A DNA stretch of 64,000 bases from contig CP013614.1 of the NCBI GenBank assembly GCA_001465115.1, positions 1,922,001 to 1,986,000 on the forward strand. The letters are read 5' to 3'. A program made the position numbers and the translations under genes. Below are positions 41,547 to 49,977 of this stretch, one piece after another (position 1 is the stretch's first letter; each line of letters opens with the position of its first letter). Origin of the DNA: Enterococcus silesiacus (lineage in GTDB: Bacteria > Bacillota > Bacilli > Lactobacillales > Enterococcaceae). The notes beneath the pieces are model-generated. The model was not told where the DNA came from, did no database searches, and saw nothing but the letters and a program-made list of their open reading frames with translations.

Positions 41547-42173
41547 TTAAAAACTTAAAAATGATTCATCCATATTCTTATCTTTGTTAAAATGCTTTCC
41601 ATGGACATCAATCGCTGCATGCCATTCTCTACATAAATCATGAGGAACTCCTTCGGTCAAATGAATAAAGTCTTTCCGCATTTCTTCGTATGTCTTATAT
41701 GGACCGAAACCTACACGATTAAACAGACGAATGGCATATTGATCAGCGATAAAAACATTTCGTTCAAAAATATAAAGCAACATTGCATCTGCCGTTTCTG
41801 AACCGACACCCTTTATCGTCAATAGCTCTTTTCTTAGCTCATCAGTCGAGTATGTTCGAAATTTATCAAAATCACTATCATGTGAAATAAACCAACTGAT
41901 TAATTCTTTGATATAATTACTTTTTTGTTTGAAAAATCCGGCTGGGCGAATCAGCTCTTGTAACGTTTCCAATTCAATTTCCTGAAGACTTTCAACAGTT
42001 AAATAGGGTTCCAAATTTCCTAATGCCTTGTGAGCATTTTTTTCAGTCGTTTGCTGGATCAAGATCATCGACACCCAATCAGAGATTCGATTAGTATCTT
42101 CCCACCAATATTGGTAACCATAATGTGCGACTAAATTATTTAACACTTGAAGCTTTTCTTTATCCGTTTTCAT
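41547..42173 (-). CDS. Endonuclease III-like HhH-GPD DNA glycosylase, without Fe-S cluster
   Basis: A 208-residue base-excision glycosylase. The helix-hairpin-helix KGVGSETADAMLLYI (about 119-133) and the catalytic Asp in FIADQYAIRLFNRVG are present. The Lys that gives endonuclease III its lyase activity is Ser here (GVGSETA), and the C-terminal four-Cys cluster is absent. This fits monofunctional glycosylases of the MagIII type, which remove alkylated bases. Monocistronic. Confidence 0.82.
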   Translation of the reverse strand: MKTDKEKLQVLNNLVAHYGYQYWWEDTNRISDWVSMILIQQTTEKNAHKALGNLEPYLTVESLQEIELETLQELIRPAGFFKQKSNYIKELISWFISHDSDFDKFRTYSTDELRKELLTIKGVGSETADAMLLYIFERNVFIADQYAIRLFNRVGFGPYKTYEEMRKDFIHLTEGVPHDLCREWHAAIDVHGKHFNKDKNMDESFLSF

Positions 42174-42249
42174 TTTGATTCGCTCCTTTATTATTACATA
42201 AAAAAACTCAAGTCAAAATAATTAAATCCTGACCCAAGCCGTATAAATG

Positions 42250-42930
42250 TTATTCAGTTATTTCTCTTTCTTTTGTGATCATAATCACGCCATCACCTAA
42301 AGGCAATAAACTTGAGGTCAAATCTGGATGCGTCATGACTGTCTCTAAAAATTGATTCAACTTTCTATGGATCGTTCTTTGACTACGCGGAATTTCCTCG
42401 ATCGGATCTAAAATTGTGCCTGCTTGGAAAACATCATCCACCATCAAGACACCGCCGACGCGTAATAAACGTAAGCATTCCGGTAAAAATTCGATATATT
42501 TAGATTTCGCACTATCCATAAAAATAAAGTCATAAGGACCAGTTAATGTGGGTAAAACTTCCGCTGCTTGTCCTTCTAATAAGGTCACTTTATCTGTCAG
42601 TCCTAAGCGTTCATAGGTTACTTTGGCTTTTCTGATCATTACATCAAATCGATCGATTGTAGTAACATGTCCATCTGCTCCAACGTATTGGGCCATTAAG
42701 CTAGAAGAAAAACCAATTGCGGTTCCAATTTCTAGAATATTTTTTGGTTTAATTTGATCTAAGAAAAACTGTAGAAAGACAACTGTTTCATGAGGTATAA
42801 TCGGCACTCCAGCAATGTGTGCTTCTTCTTCAATCACCCCAAGTTCACCTTGGATCTTTTTTTGTTTATTTCTCATAAAATCAACAAGTTCTGGTTTCAC
42901 AACTGGTCGATGCATCATTTCGTTTCGCAT
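42250..42930 (-). CDS. O-methyltransferase family protein
   Basis: A 226-residue class-I SAM methyltransferase of the O-methyltransferase 3 family (YrrM/TrmR-like). The SAM motif NILEIGTAIGFSSSLMAQYV (about 69-88), TIDRFD and FIFMDSAKSKY with the metal-binding Asp are visible. Family members include a tRNA uridine methyltransferase and catechol methyltransferases; the target is uncertain. GAGGAGCG precedes the ATG. Confidence 0.85.
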   Translation of the reverse strand: MRNEMMHRPVVKPELVDFMRNKQKKIQGELGVIEEEAHIAGVPIIPHETVVFLQFFLDQIKPKNILEIGTAIGFSSSLMAQYVGADGHVTTIDRFDVMIRKAKVTYERLGLTDKVTLLEGQAAEVLPTLTGPYDFIFMDSAKSKYIEFLPECLRLLRVGGVLMVDDVFQAGTILDPIEEIPRSQRTIHRKLNQFLETVMTHPDLTSSLLPLGDGVIMITKEREITE

Positions 42931-43017
42931 ATTATCGCTCCTCTTCGCTTCTATATTATACGAAGAGAAGGATATGATGTCAAAATATAATTTTTAAATT
43001 TTGCTGACTAAATTTCT

Positions 43018-43380
43018 CTATTCTTCACTAATTTTTTTAGCGATTCGTTCATTCATTTTTCTTTTTAGTTCGTTGATTCGTGTTTTAGCTTGCATTTCAT
43101 GTAGTGTATTTTCTGCAAAAGAGCCTACATCTTCGCCAACCAATTGTAAAACTGGTATATTATTTGCCGCACCATCTTCAAAAAAGTCTAGCAGCTCCAG
43201 CATAGGTGGAAGCATATCCATACCATCACCTGCGGTAAATTCCCATAAAAATTTTTGAACTTCTTTATACACGATTTGATAGTCAGAAGGAAGTTCCTTC
43301 AAACGTGCCATTTGTTTATTATACTCTACCTTATCTGCATGAACTTGTTTAAAATAATCGATAACATTTTTATTTTTCAT
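43018..43380 (-). CDS. DUF1048 family protein
   Basis: A 120-residue soluble helical protein of the DUF1048 kind, matching in length and in the FLWEFTAGDGMDML block (about 44-57). Such proteins are regularly paired with a PadR regulator. It overlaps the upstream PadR gene by 11 bases, so translation is coupled. Function unknown. Confidence 0.78.
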   Translation of the reverse strand: MKNKNVIDYFKQVHADKVEYNKQMARLKELPSDYQIVYKEVQKFLWEFTAGDGMDMLPPMLELLDFFEDGAANNIPVLQLVGEDVGSFAENTLHEMQAKTRINELKRKMNERIAKKISEE

Positions 43381-43729
43381 TCTTTTTTTCCTCCTTTAGT
43401 CTTTCAATCTGCCCTGAAATAAATGTCCAACGTTGCCAAAATAGGTCGAGTTCTTTTTCTCCTGCTTCATTTAGGGAATAAAATTTACGCATTGGTCCAA
43501 CAGTGGATTTTTTCTTTGTAACAGTGACTAAGCTCTTTTTTTCTAAACGTAAGAGAATCGTATAAACTGTTCCTTCAACGATATCTTCAAATCCGTATTC
43601 TTGTAAATTATTGGTTATTTCATAACCATATGTCTCATGTCGCTTGATAATTTCCAGAATCACACCTTCTAGAACGCCCTTAAGCATTTCTGTTGTCCCG
43701 TTCATAACATTCATCACCTGTTCTTTCAT
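43370..43729 (-). CDS. PadR-family transcriptional regulator
   Basis: A 119-residue PadR protein: winged helix from VLEGVILEIIKRHETYGYEI (about 19-38) to EGTVYTILLRLEKKSLV (about 52-68), with a short C-terminal helix. Operon with the DUF1048 gene. Two near-identical 19-bp palindromes flank its strong promoter, which implies tight autoregulation. Confidence 0.88.
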   Translation of the reverse strand: MKEQVMNVMNGTTEMLKGVLEGVILEIIKRHETYGYEITNNLQEYGFEDIVEGTVYTILLRLEKKSLVTVTKKKSTVGPMRKFYSLNEAGEKELDLFWQRWTFISGQIERLKEEKKNEK

Positions 43730-43762
43730 ATGGCACTTGAGGTCTATAGTATTTTCTCTAAC

Positions 43763-43781
43763 TACTTAGTATTATTAAGTA
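43763..43781. promoter_or_regulatory. PadR operator, promoter-proximal
   Basis: TACTTAGTATTATTAAGTA, with perfect outer TACTTA/TAAGTA arms, lies just downstream of the -10 element. It matches the second site at 43819 at 14 of 19 positions. Confidence 0.7.
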
Positions 43782-43788
43782 CAGGTAT

Positions 43789-43817
43789 ATAGTATAACTC
43801 AGTAGAAGTATTGTCAA
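43789..43817 (-). promoter_or_regulatory. Promoter of the PadR-DUF1048 operon
   Basis: TTGACA, 17 bases, TACTAT on the minus strand: close to consensus, sandwiched between two operator-like palindromes. Confidence 0.8.
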
Positions 43818-43818
43818 C

Positions 43819-43837
43819 TACTTTGTTTTACTAAGTA
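43819..43837. promoter_or_regulatory. PadR operator, upstream
   Basis: TACTTTGTTTTACTAAGTA lies directly upstream of the -35 element, with the same TACTT...AAGTA ends as the proximal site and a centre-to-centre distance of 56 bases. Confidence 0.65.
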
Positions 43838-43851
43838 CTTGACTATGCGAT

Positions 43852-43900
43852 TAAAAAAACCTGTAGTCAAACTATTTCTAGCTTAACTACAGTTTTTTTA
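43852..43900. terminator. lplA terminator (bidirectional)
   Basis: CTGTAGT/ACTACAG stem with an 18-base loop; seven T residues on the plus strand and seven on the minus strand. Confidence 0.8.
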
Positions 43901-43908
43901 TTTTCTAC

Positions 43909-44913
43909 TTAATACAGCAAACCAACTAAATCTTCTTTTTCAATATTGCCAAAATATTTTTTAATATCGATCTTATCTACAGCCTCTTCGATCGCTGATT
44001 TTTCATATTTTGTGCCAGTCAAAATTTCTTCTACGTCTTTGATTTCACCTAATCCAAAGAAATCGCCAAAGATTTTGATTTCCTTGATTTCACCTGCTTC
44101 TACATTCATCTGTGCATCGATGGAACCAATTGGAAAACGTTGGTGACGTTCTAAGTTAAAGGCTGGTGATTTGCCATAATTCCAATCCCAATTACGATAA
44201 TATTCGTCAGAAATCTTATTGATTTTTTCCCAATCTTCATCCGTTAGTTCATACGTTTTTACTTGATCAACAGAGTCGACACCAAAAATTTTCAATAAAA
44301 TATCTTCACGGAATTCTTCTGTCGTCATCTCTTGTTTATCTGCTGGTAAGAACGGTTTGATATTAGTCACTCTTGAGCGGACTGATTTAATCCCTTTAGA
44401 TTCAATTTTATCTTTACGGACTTTTAGCGTATTGACGACTTCGTTGATATCACTATCGAACATCAAAGTACCATGAGCAAACATTCTTCCAGCTGTTGCA
44501 TACATCGCATTTCCAGAAAATTTCATCCCATCGATAACTAAATCGTTACGGCCTTTTAATTCAGCACCAGAAACGCCTAGCTCGTGCAAGGCTTGAATGA
44601 TTGGTTGAGTTACTTTAGCAAAATCACGGAAAGAGTTGCCATCGTCAGGCATGATAAAACTAAAGTTCAAATTCCCATGATCATGATAGACAGCACCACC
44701 GCCGCTTAAGCGACGAACTACATGAATTCCATGTTCATCTACATACTCTTTATTGATTTCTTCGATCGTATTTTGGTTACGCCCAATAATGATTGATGGA
44801 TCATTGATATAAAACAAAAGAATCGGTTCATCTAAAGGTTTTTCTTTTAATAAATAGGTCTCGATTGCTAAGTTAACTCTTGGGTCGTTATTTTCATTTG
44901 GTACAAAAATCAC
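43909..44913 (-). CDS. lplA: Lipoate--protein ligase
   Basis: Activates free lipoate with ATP and attaches it to E2 and GcvH proteins. The 334 residues show the LplA catalytic domain, with VVRRLSGGGAVYHDHGNLNF (about 70-89) and the lysine motif NDLVIDGMKFSGNAMY (about 124-139), and a C-terminal accessory domain (about 250-334). 13 bases after the MBL-fold gene, suggesting co-transcription. The strain could carry further ligases elsewhere; the symbol is by family. Confidence 0.9.
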   Translation of the reverse strand: MIFVPNENNDPRVNLAIETYLLKEKPLDEPILLFYINDPSIIIGRNQNTIEEINKEYVDEHGIHVVRRLSGGGAVYHDHGNLNFSFIMPDDGNSFRDFAKVTQPIIQALHELGVSGAELKGRNDLVIDGMKFSGNAMYATAGRMFAHGTLMFDSDINEVVNTLKVRKDKIESKGIKSVRSRVTNIKPFLPADKQEMTTEEFREDILLKIFGVDSVDQVKTYELTDEDWEKINKISDEYYRNWDWNYGKSPAFNLERHQRFPIGSIDAQMNVEAGEIKEIKIFGDFFGLGEIKDVEEILTGTKYEKSAIEEAVDKIDIKKYFGNIEKEDLVGLLY

Positions 44914-44926
44914 AGTTCACCACTCC

Positions 44927-45667
44927 TTAAATTTCGATAACTAAATTTTTCTCTGCTAAACTAACGGACACTTGATTGCCAGCTGCTTTTTCTGCTTGCT
45001 GTTTCAACTCTTCTAACGAACCATGTTGCGGTAAATGGGTCAAGATCAGCTGTTTAACCTGGGCTGCTTTCGCAATTTCCCCTGATTCTTTAGATGTAAA
45101 ATGAGCATGGTGCTTCTCGTTTCCTTCAAATAGATACGTATCTGCTAAAAAGACATCAGCCTCTTTCGCAAAATCGACAAAACTTTCTAAGTAGCCAGAA
45201 TCACCTGTGAAAACAAATACTTTACCCGTTTTTTCTTCTACAAAACGCATTGCATAACAAGGTACAGGATGAATTGTTTTCATAAATGTCACAAGGAAAG
45301 GACCTAATTTCAATTCTTCTGCTTCAAAATAAGGAACGGCTTTTGACACTCCCGGCATATTCAATGCTTCAAAGTGAGCAGCATCGTCTGTATGTCCATA
45401 AATCGGCAAAACAGGTGTCGGTTCCAGTACTGGATATAATTGACGATAATACTGCAGCACACCAAGATCTGCGATATGATCATAATGGTAATGGGACAAA
45501 ATCACGGCATCTAGTGCTAGCGGGTCAAGATGCTCTTCTAAATTGACTAAGGTTGTACTTCCAGCATCTAGTAATAGCTTAAAACCATCTGATTCGAGTA
45601 GATAAGAACTGGTTCCTTCGCCTTTATAAGGATAAGCACCTAAACAGCCTAAAACGGTTATTTTCAA
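44927..45667 (-). CDS. MBL-fold metallo-hydrolase (RNase Z-like/YhfI type)
   Basis: About 246 residues of metallo-beta-lactamase fold. The zinc motif HYHYDHIADL is near residue 62, further ligands are in TGDSGY and the late THLPQH. The start is placed at TTG (KITVLGCLGAYPY follows) because AAGGAGG lies upstream; the frame extends 36 codons further only through hydrophobic, non-family sequence. It resembles B. subtilis YhfI, a phosphodiesterase-like member of unknown substrate. Confidence 0.82.
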   Translation of the reverse strand: MKITVLGCLGAYPYKGEGTSSYLLESDGFKLLLDAGSTTLVNLEEHLDPLALDAVILSHYHYDHIADLGVLQYYRQLYPVLEPTPVLPIYGHTDDAAHFEALNMPGVSKAVPYFEAEELKLGPFLVTFMKTIHPVPCYAMRFVEEKTGKVFVFTGDSGYLESFVDFAKEADVFLADTYLFEGNEKHHAHFTSKESGEIAKAAQVKQLILTHLPQHGSLEELKQQAEKAAGNQVSVSLAEKNLVIEI

Positions 45668-45804
45668 CTTCCTCGACCTCCTTAAGAATTCTTCACTTAA
45701 TGGTAACACAAAAAAGGAAATTAATGATGAAAGTTGTTGTAACTTTATAAAGATAACAAATAAAAAGAACAGCATAGACGATACATTAAGTTGTTTGCTA
45801 CCTT

Positions 45805-46929
45805 TTATTTTTTTAATAAAAAAGCGGAGATGTCTTCATAAGCTAGAGCCTTATTTCCCACCTGACAATGTCGTTCTCCGCCTGAAGAAGTTGTATAAAG
45901 AATTGTTTCAAGTTTTTTTACATGTACAAGTTTACTGATAAGAAAAGGTAATCTATCAGCTGGTACATAGAGATCATCCGTTCCCGCCATCAGCAACACT
46001 TCTTGTGTGACCTTATCTTCAATTCCTTCAAGAGTAAAAGCAGAAATAAATTTTAATAGTTCAGATGGTCGCTTGGTATTAGATATAGCATAACCTTTTG
46101 ATAGTTTAAAATTTAAATCAATATTTTGCTTCATCGCTTCGGATAACACTTCATCAACCTGTTGTTCATTTCCATTTAGTAATTCTGTTTCAATAAATTG
46201 ATATTGTTGCAGAGCAATTCTATTTTTTAGTGCGTCATTCATGCAATACATCAAATCAAAGGCCACAACTTTTTCAATTCTCGGCTCAAAAGCCGCAGCT
46301 CTCAAGCATAAATAGCCTCCTAGGGACATGCCAATCAAATCCGCTTTTGCTAGCTCAAAATAGTCCAATACCGCTCCAACTGGTTTTTCCCAATTGTAGA
46401 CCATCGCTACTTTTTTTCTGATCATTTCTCCCTGACCGGGACCTTCAAATAAAATAAATTGATAGTCAGTTAGCTTTTCTAACGAGTTAGCTAACCTGAT
46501 TAATTCTTCTAGGTAAGAATCAAATCCACCATGGATAATCAATGTTTTTTTTGGTGTCCCATTATTTTTTATTACAACGCCTGGCATGAAAGTATTCTCA
46601 TAAGGAATCTGAATACACGTCATATGACGTGTATCAATACTCTTATAAAACGCTTCTTTGAACAGTTGATAGGTGTTTAATTTTCTTGAATCTTCTTCTT
46701 TAAAAAAAAATTCAGCTAGCTGATAATAAACAGAAGCAATTCCATACTCTTTTTTTGCTTCTTTTTCATGCCCCAGTGACAACCATGTTTCATACCATGA
46801 TTCAAAATCGTTAAGATTTGGAATCGCCGCACTTACTTCTTTTTGGATACTACTTTCTTTTTCATATGGCTCTAAAAAACGGTTCATTTGAAAATTAAAT
46901 TGTTCATTTTTGTGATAGTTTTTAAACAT
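45805..46929 (-). CDS. Alpha/beta hydrolase with N-terminal helical extension
   Basis: A 374-residue cytoplasmic hydrolase. The oxyanion region LIIHGGFDSYLEE (about 131-143), FEGPGQGEM, nucleophile elbow GMSLGGYL (about 197-204) and acid segment LMAGTDDLYVPADR are clear, with His in the final ERHCQVGN. The layout with a 110-residue helical N-terminus resembles FrsA/dienelactone-hydrolase-like enzymes. It diverges from a TetR regulator at 47052, which probably controls it. Substrate unknown. Confidence 0.82.
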   Translation of the reverse strand: MFKNYHKNEQFNFQMNRFLEPYEKESSIQKEVSAAIPNLNDFESWYETWLSLGHEKEAKKEYGIASVYYQLAEFFFKEEDSRKLNTYQLFKEAFYKSIDTRHMTCIQIPYENTFMPGVVIKNNGTPKKTLIIHGGFDSYLEELIRLANSLEKLTDYQFILFEGPGQGEMIRKKVAMVYNWEKPVGAVLDYFELAKADLIGMSLGGYLCLRAAAFEPRIEKVVAFDLMYCMNDALKNRIALQQYQFIETELLNGNEQQVDEVLSEAMKQNIDLNFKLSKGYAISNTKRPSELLKFISAFTLEGIEDKVTQEVLLMAGTDDLYVPADRLPFLISKLVHVKKLETILYTTSSGGERHCQVGNKALAYEDISAFLLKK

Positions 46930-47051
46930 TGAAATCCCTCCCTGTAACCATCAGTATGCGTGCGGACCAACATTAAAAACAGACACAAAAGTATTGAAAA
47001 TGTATTATAATGAACAAAAAGAGTATCAGTGTCCAGAAAGAAGGCAGTTTG

Positions 47052-47603
47052 ATGAATAAAGACTTACGTGTGATTAAAACAGAAGAACTAATTCAAAAAT
47101 CACTTATTTTTTTATTGCAACAACAATCAATTGAAAAACTAACAGTCAAAGACATCTGTGCATACGCCAAAATCGGTAGATCTACTTTCTACGCTCATTA
47201 CATGGATAAATTTGATGTACTTGAAAAAATAATTAAAACCTACTCTGATTCTTTTGATAAACTAATACAACAAAGATTCTCAAAAAATGAGGTTTCTGAA
47301 TCGATACAATCAATTGCTAAGGACATAACTAAAAAGAAAACAGAAATCCAGACGCTGTTTAATTCTCCATACAATCACTATAATTTAGAAAAAAGCTTTC
47401 TGCTTATTTTAAGAAAGCACTGCGCTTTGTATATAGAAACCAGCAGCAAATATAAACAGTTCAACCTTCCCCTGACATTTATGATTGATTTGTATACTTC
47501 AAGTGCAATGACAATGATTCATTACTCTTTGAACAATGAATTATCCGATAATATCTTTGACTTCTTACAGTATCTATCCGATTACGGCTTAAAAAAAGCT
47601 TAG
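47052..47603 (+). CDS. TetR/AcrR-family transcriptional regulator
   Basis: A 183-residue regulator: N-terminal helix-turn-helix (LTVKDICAYAKIGRSTFYAH, about 33-52) and a C-terminal all-helical ligand domain of the TetR_C_33-like, DNA-binding dehydroxyacetone-kinase-regulator type (FYAHYMDKFDVLE). The internal ATG is chosen after AGAAGG; the frame opens 14 codons earlier. It diverges from the alpha/beta hydrolase gene. Confidence 0.87.
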   Translation: MNKDLRVIKTEELIQKSLIFLLQQQSIEKLTVKDICAYAKIGRSTFYAHYMDKFDVLEKIIKTYSDSFDKLIQQRFSKNEVSESIQSIAKDITKKKTEIQTLFNSPYNHYNLEKSFLLILRKHCALYIETSSKYKQFNLPLTFMIDLYTSSAMTMIHYSLNNELSDNIFDFLQYLSDYGLKKA

Positions 47604-47626
47604 ATAAATGCATGAGTAAAAAAATA

Positions 47627-47666
47627 GCTGAATTGACATCTGGTTTTATACCAGATTCAACTCAGC
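47627..47666 (-). terminator. Terminator between tetR and the DUF975 gene
   Basis: GCTGA.TTGA.ATCTGG pairs with CCAGAT.CAA.TCAGC; a run of seven T residues follows on the minus strand. Confidence 0.75.
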
Positions 47667-47690
47667 CAACTATAATTGCGTTCTTATTTT

Positions 47691-48488
47691 TTATCCAACA
47701 ACTGTTGGTGCCCCTTTTTCTTCACGAGCGGTATCATAAAAACTTGCTACAGCAACATCATGATAAGGAATCACCCATAATAAACCAATTCCGAAAACCA
47801 ATGCACCGATGATAAACCAACCAATAAATGAAATTTGTAGAAGTAAATATTGACCAAAGCGACCTTTCATCAAGAACAAGGCGTATTTTAGGGCATCTCC
47901 CACTGATAATTCAGGATCATCAAGTTTTACCCAAACGGCAAACTGGAACACACCACTGACAAAAACACCGATTAAAATCATCAGAAATGCGAAAATCAGC
48001 AATAATAAGGCTAAAAAGAAATCTCCCCTCATTTGCGTTTGAAATTGGTCAACTGATACTGTATTAAACATCAATCCAAAGTACAAAGCAGCACCGTAAG
48101 ATAAAAGTACTGGTAATAACACAATTAAGTTCAATACTAACTCAACAAGATATTGAATCAGGTTGATAAACAACATTGGAAGATAAAACTTGCCTTGAAA
48201 AATAGCTGTTAACATTCCTGCTTGAACTCTTTTGCCGCGTAATACTTGTAAAGCACAATAATAAGTGCCATACGTAATGGCAAAAAAGAGAAAGTTATTT
48301 AGTAAAAAAGACATAACATTATTACTTGCACTATCTTGTGGTAAATTAGCTACACTACCTACTACCGAGCTAATCATAAAGCGGATAAATACTGCTAAAA
48401 ATGTAATCCATGCCATGGTTCCCCATTGATTTTTTAAAGATGTTCGAGCTTGTTCCCGATGCATTGCATTCGTAATTTGACTTTTCAT
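47691..48488 (-). CDS. DUF975 family integral membrane protein
   Basis: A 265-residue membrane protein with six hydrophobic segments and the DUF975 feature of a short amphipathic N-terminus (HREQARTSLKNQWGTM). Function unknown. ATG chosen after GAGGTGAT; the frame continues upstream into the end of pepA. It follows pepA closely and may be co-transcribed. Confidence 0.82.
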   Translation of the reverse strand: MKSQITNAMHREQARTSLKNQWGTMAWITFLAVFIRFMISSVVGSVANLPQDSASNNVMSFLLNNFLFFAITYGTYYCALQVLRGKRVQAGMLTAIFQGKFYLPMLFINLIQYLVELVLNLIVLLPVLLSYGAALYFGLMFNTVSVDQFQTQMRGDFFLALLLLIFAFLMILIGVFVSGVFQFAVWVKLDDPELSVGDALKYALFLMKGRFGQYLLLQISFIGWFIIGALVFGIGLLWVIPYHDVAVASFYDTAREEKGAPTVVG

Positions 48489-48507
48489 TTGAACTATCAC
48501 CTCTTCT

Positions 48508-49590
48508 TTAGTAACTGCGAAGCTCATCTACTGTTTTTTTATCTAACCGCTTCACAACTTCTGTAACTAATTTAACTGTGTTTAGATAATCATCCTCATG
48601 GATCATTGATGTATGAGAATGTAGATAACGAACTGGAACTGTGATTGCAAGTGACGGGATACCATTTCGAGTCAAATGCATTCTACCTGCATCCGTTCCA
48701 CCACCTGTGATCACGGTATATTGGAAAGGAATATTATTTTCTTCCGCCACTTGGATCACAAAATCACGTAATTTTTTGTGTGGAATCATCGATGCATCGA
48801 AAATCAAGATTTGTGGTCCTTTGCCTAACTCAGAATCAGCTTCTTTAGGCGTCATACCTGGTGTATCACCTGCTGTTCCAGTATCAAGTGCAAAAGCAAT
48901 ATCTGGGTCGACTAAATGAGTACTTGTTTGGGCACCGCGTAACCCCACTTCTTCCTGCACGTCACTGCCTGCAAATAGGATATTAGGATGGCCCTCTGCT
49001 GCTAGATTTTCCAATACTCTTAATGATACCGCCGTACCAATCCGATTGTCCCAGGCTTTAGCCAGCATAAATTTCGTATCATTCAGCCGACGATATTCAA
49101 TATAAGGCGTGATCATATCTCCTGGTTTGATGCCCCACTCTGCGACTTGTTTGTCACTAGACGCACCAATGTCGATAAACATATCCGCTACATCATATGG
49201 CTGTTTTCTAGCTTCTGCCGTCAAAACATGAGGGGGTTTTGAACCAATCACACCATAAAATAGCTCCCCTTTACCCGTTTTGATCTGCACTTGTTGCGCT
49301 AACATAACTTGTCCCCACCAGCCACCAAGTGTTTGGAATTTAATAAATCCTTTTTCTGTGATTTGTGTCACCATAAAACCAACTTCATCTAAATGTCCTG
49401 AGAAGAACACTTTTGGTCCTTCTTTATCACCGATACGTTTGGCAATAATACTGCCTAACCCGTCATACATGACCTTATCTGCAAAAGGTTCTGCATATTT
49501 TTTAAATATCTCTCTGACTTCCCCTTCATTGCCTGGTACTCCCTTAGCATTGGTTAAGTCTATTAATAAACGTTCTTCTTTTTGATCCAA
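48508..49590 (-). CDS. pepA: Glutamyl aminopeptidase, M42 family
   Basis: Cytoplasmic dodecameric metalloaminopeptidase removing N-terminal Glu/Asp. The 360 residues contain the metal-ligand motifs [12 protein letters not shown] (about 61-72), [10 protein letters not shown] (about 178-187), [11 protein letters not shown] (about 209-219) with the catalytic Glu, and [24 protein letters not shown] precedes the ATG. Two palindromic repeats sit immediately upstream, in its 5' untranslated region. Confidence 0.92.
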   Translation of the reverse strand: MDQKEERLLIDLTNAKGVPGNEGEVREIFKKYAEPFADKVMYDGLGSIIAKRIGDKEGPKVFFSGHLDEVGFMVTQITEKGFIKFQTLGGWWGQVMLAQQVQIKTGKGELFYGVIGSKPPHVLTAEARKQPYDVADMFIDIGASSDKQVAEWGIKPGDMITPYIEYRRLNDTKFMLAKAWDNRIGTAVSLRVLENLAAEGHPNILFAGSDVQEEVGLRGAQTSTHLVDPDIAFALDTGTAGDTPGMTPKEADSELGKGPQILIFDASMIPHKKLRDFVIQVAEENNIPFQYTVITGGGTDAGRMHLTRNGIPSLAITVPVRYLHSHTSMIHEDDYLNTVKLVTEVVKRLDKKTVDELRSY

Positions 49591-49610
49591 AATATTCCCT
49601 CCTAATAATT

Positions 49611-49726
49611 AAAAGCGTAGCGGGCTCGTTCTGCTCCGACCGAAAAATAGGAAAATATGAGGGTGGTGCTTTTAGCCACAATCAGATTTTATCTTTTTTC
49701 CGAGGAGTTAGCCCGTGAAGCTAGAT
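49611..49726. repeat. Palindromic repeat element, pepA leader copy 1
   Basis: Begins AAAAGCGTAGCGGGCTCG and ends AGCCCGTGAAGCTAGAT. Paired blocks CGGGCT/AGCCCG, GCTCC/GGAG and GGTGG/CCAC. It matches the ahpC-leader elements at 37475 and 37597. Confidence 0.8.
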
Positions 49727-49728
49727 AT

Positions 49729-49826
49729 GATATAGCGGGCTCGTTCTGCTCCGACTGAAAAATAGGAAAATATGAGGGTGGCACTTTTAGCCACAATCAG
49801 ATTTTATCTTTATCCCAAGGTACTGA
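49729..49826. repeat. Palindromic repeat element, pepA leader copy 2 (decayed)
   Basis: The left half (TAGCGGGCTCGTTCTGCTCC) is nearly identical to copy 1, but the right arm degenerates to CCCAAGGTACTGAACCC. It probably arose by local duplication. Confidence 0.7.
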
Positions 49827-49920
49827 ACCCTTGTTGCCACTCAATTATCATTAATCGTATTATATCACTTCTTATCACTCTTGAAAAATCAACAGTATAT
49901 TGAAACATACAAAAGGAAAA

Positions 49921-49958
49921 GTGATAGAAATACCCTTTAAATGAGCATTTTCTATCAC
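49921..49958 (-). terminator. Terminator of the surface-protein gene
   Basis: GTGATAGAAA/TTTCTATCAC stem, followed on the minus strand by TTTTCCTTTT. Confidence 0.75.
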
Positions 49959-49977
49959 TGTTTGCCTTTTCAAAAAA

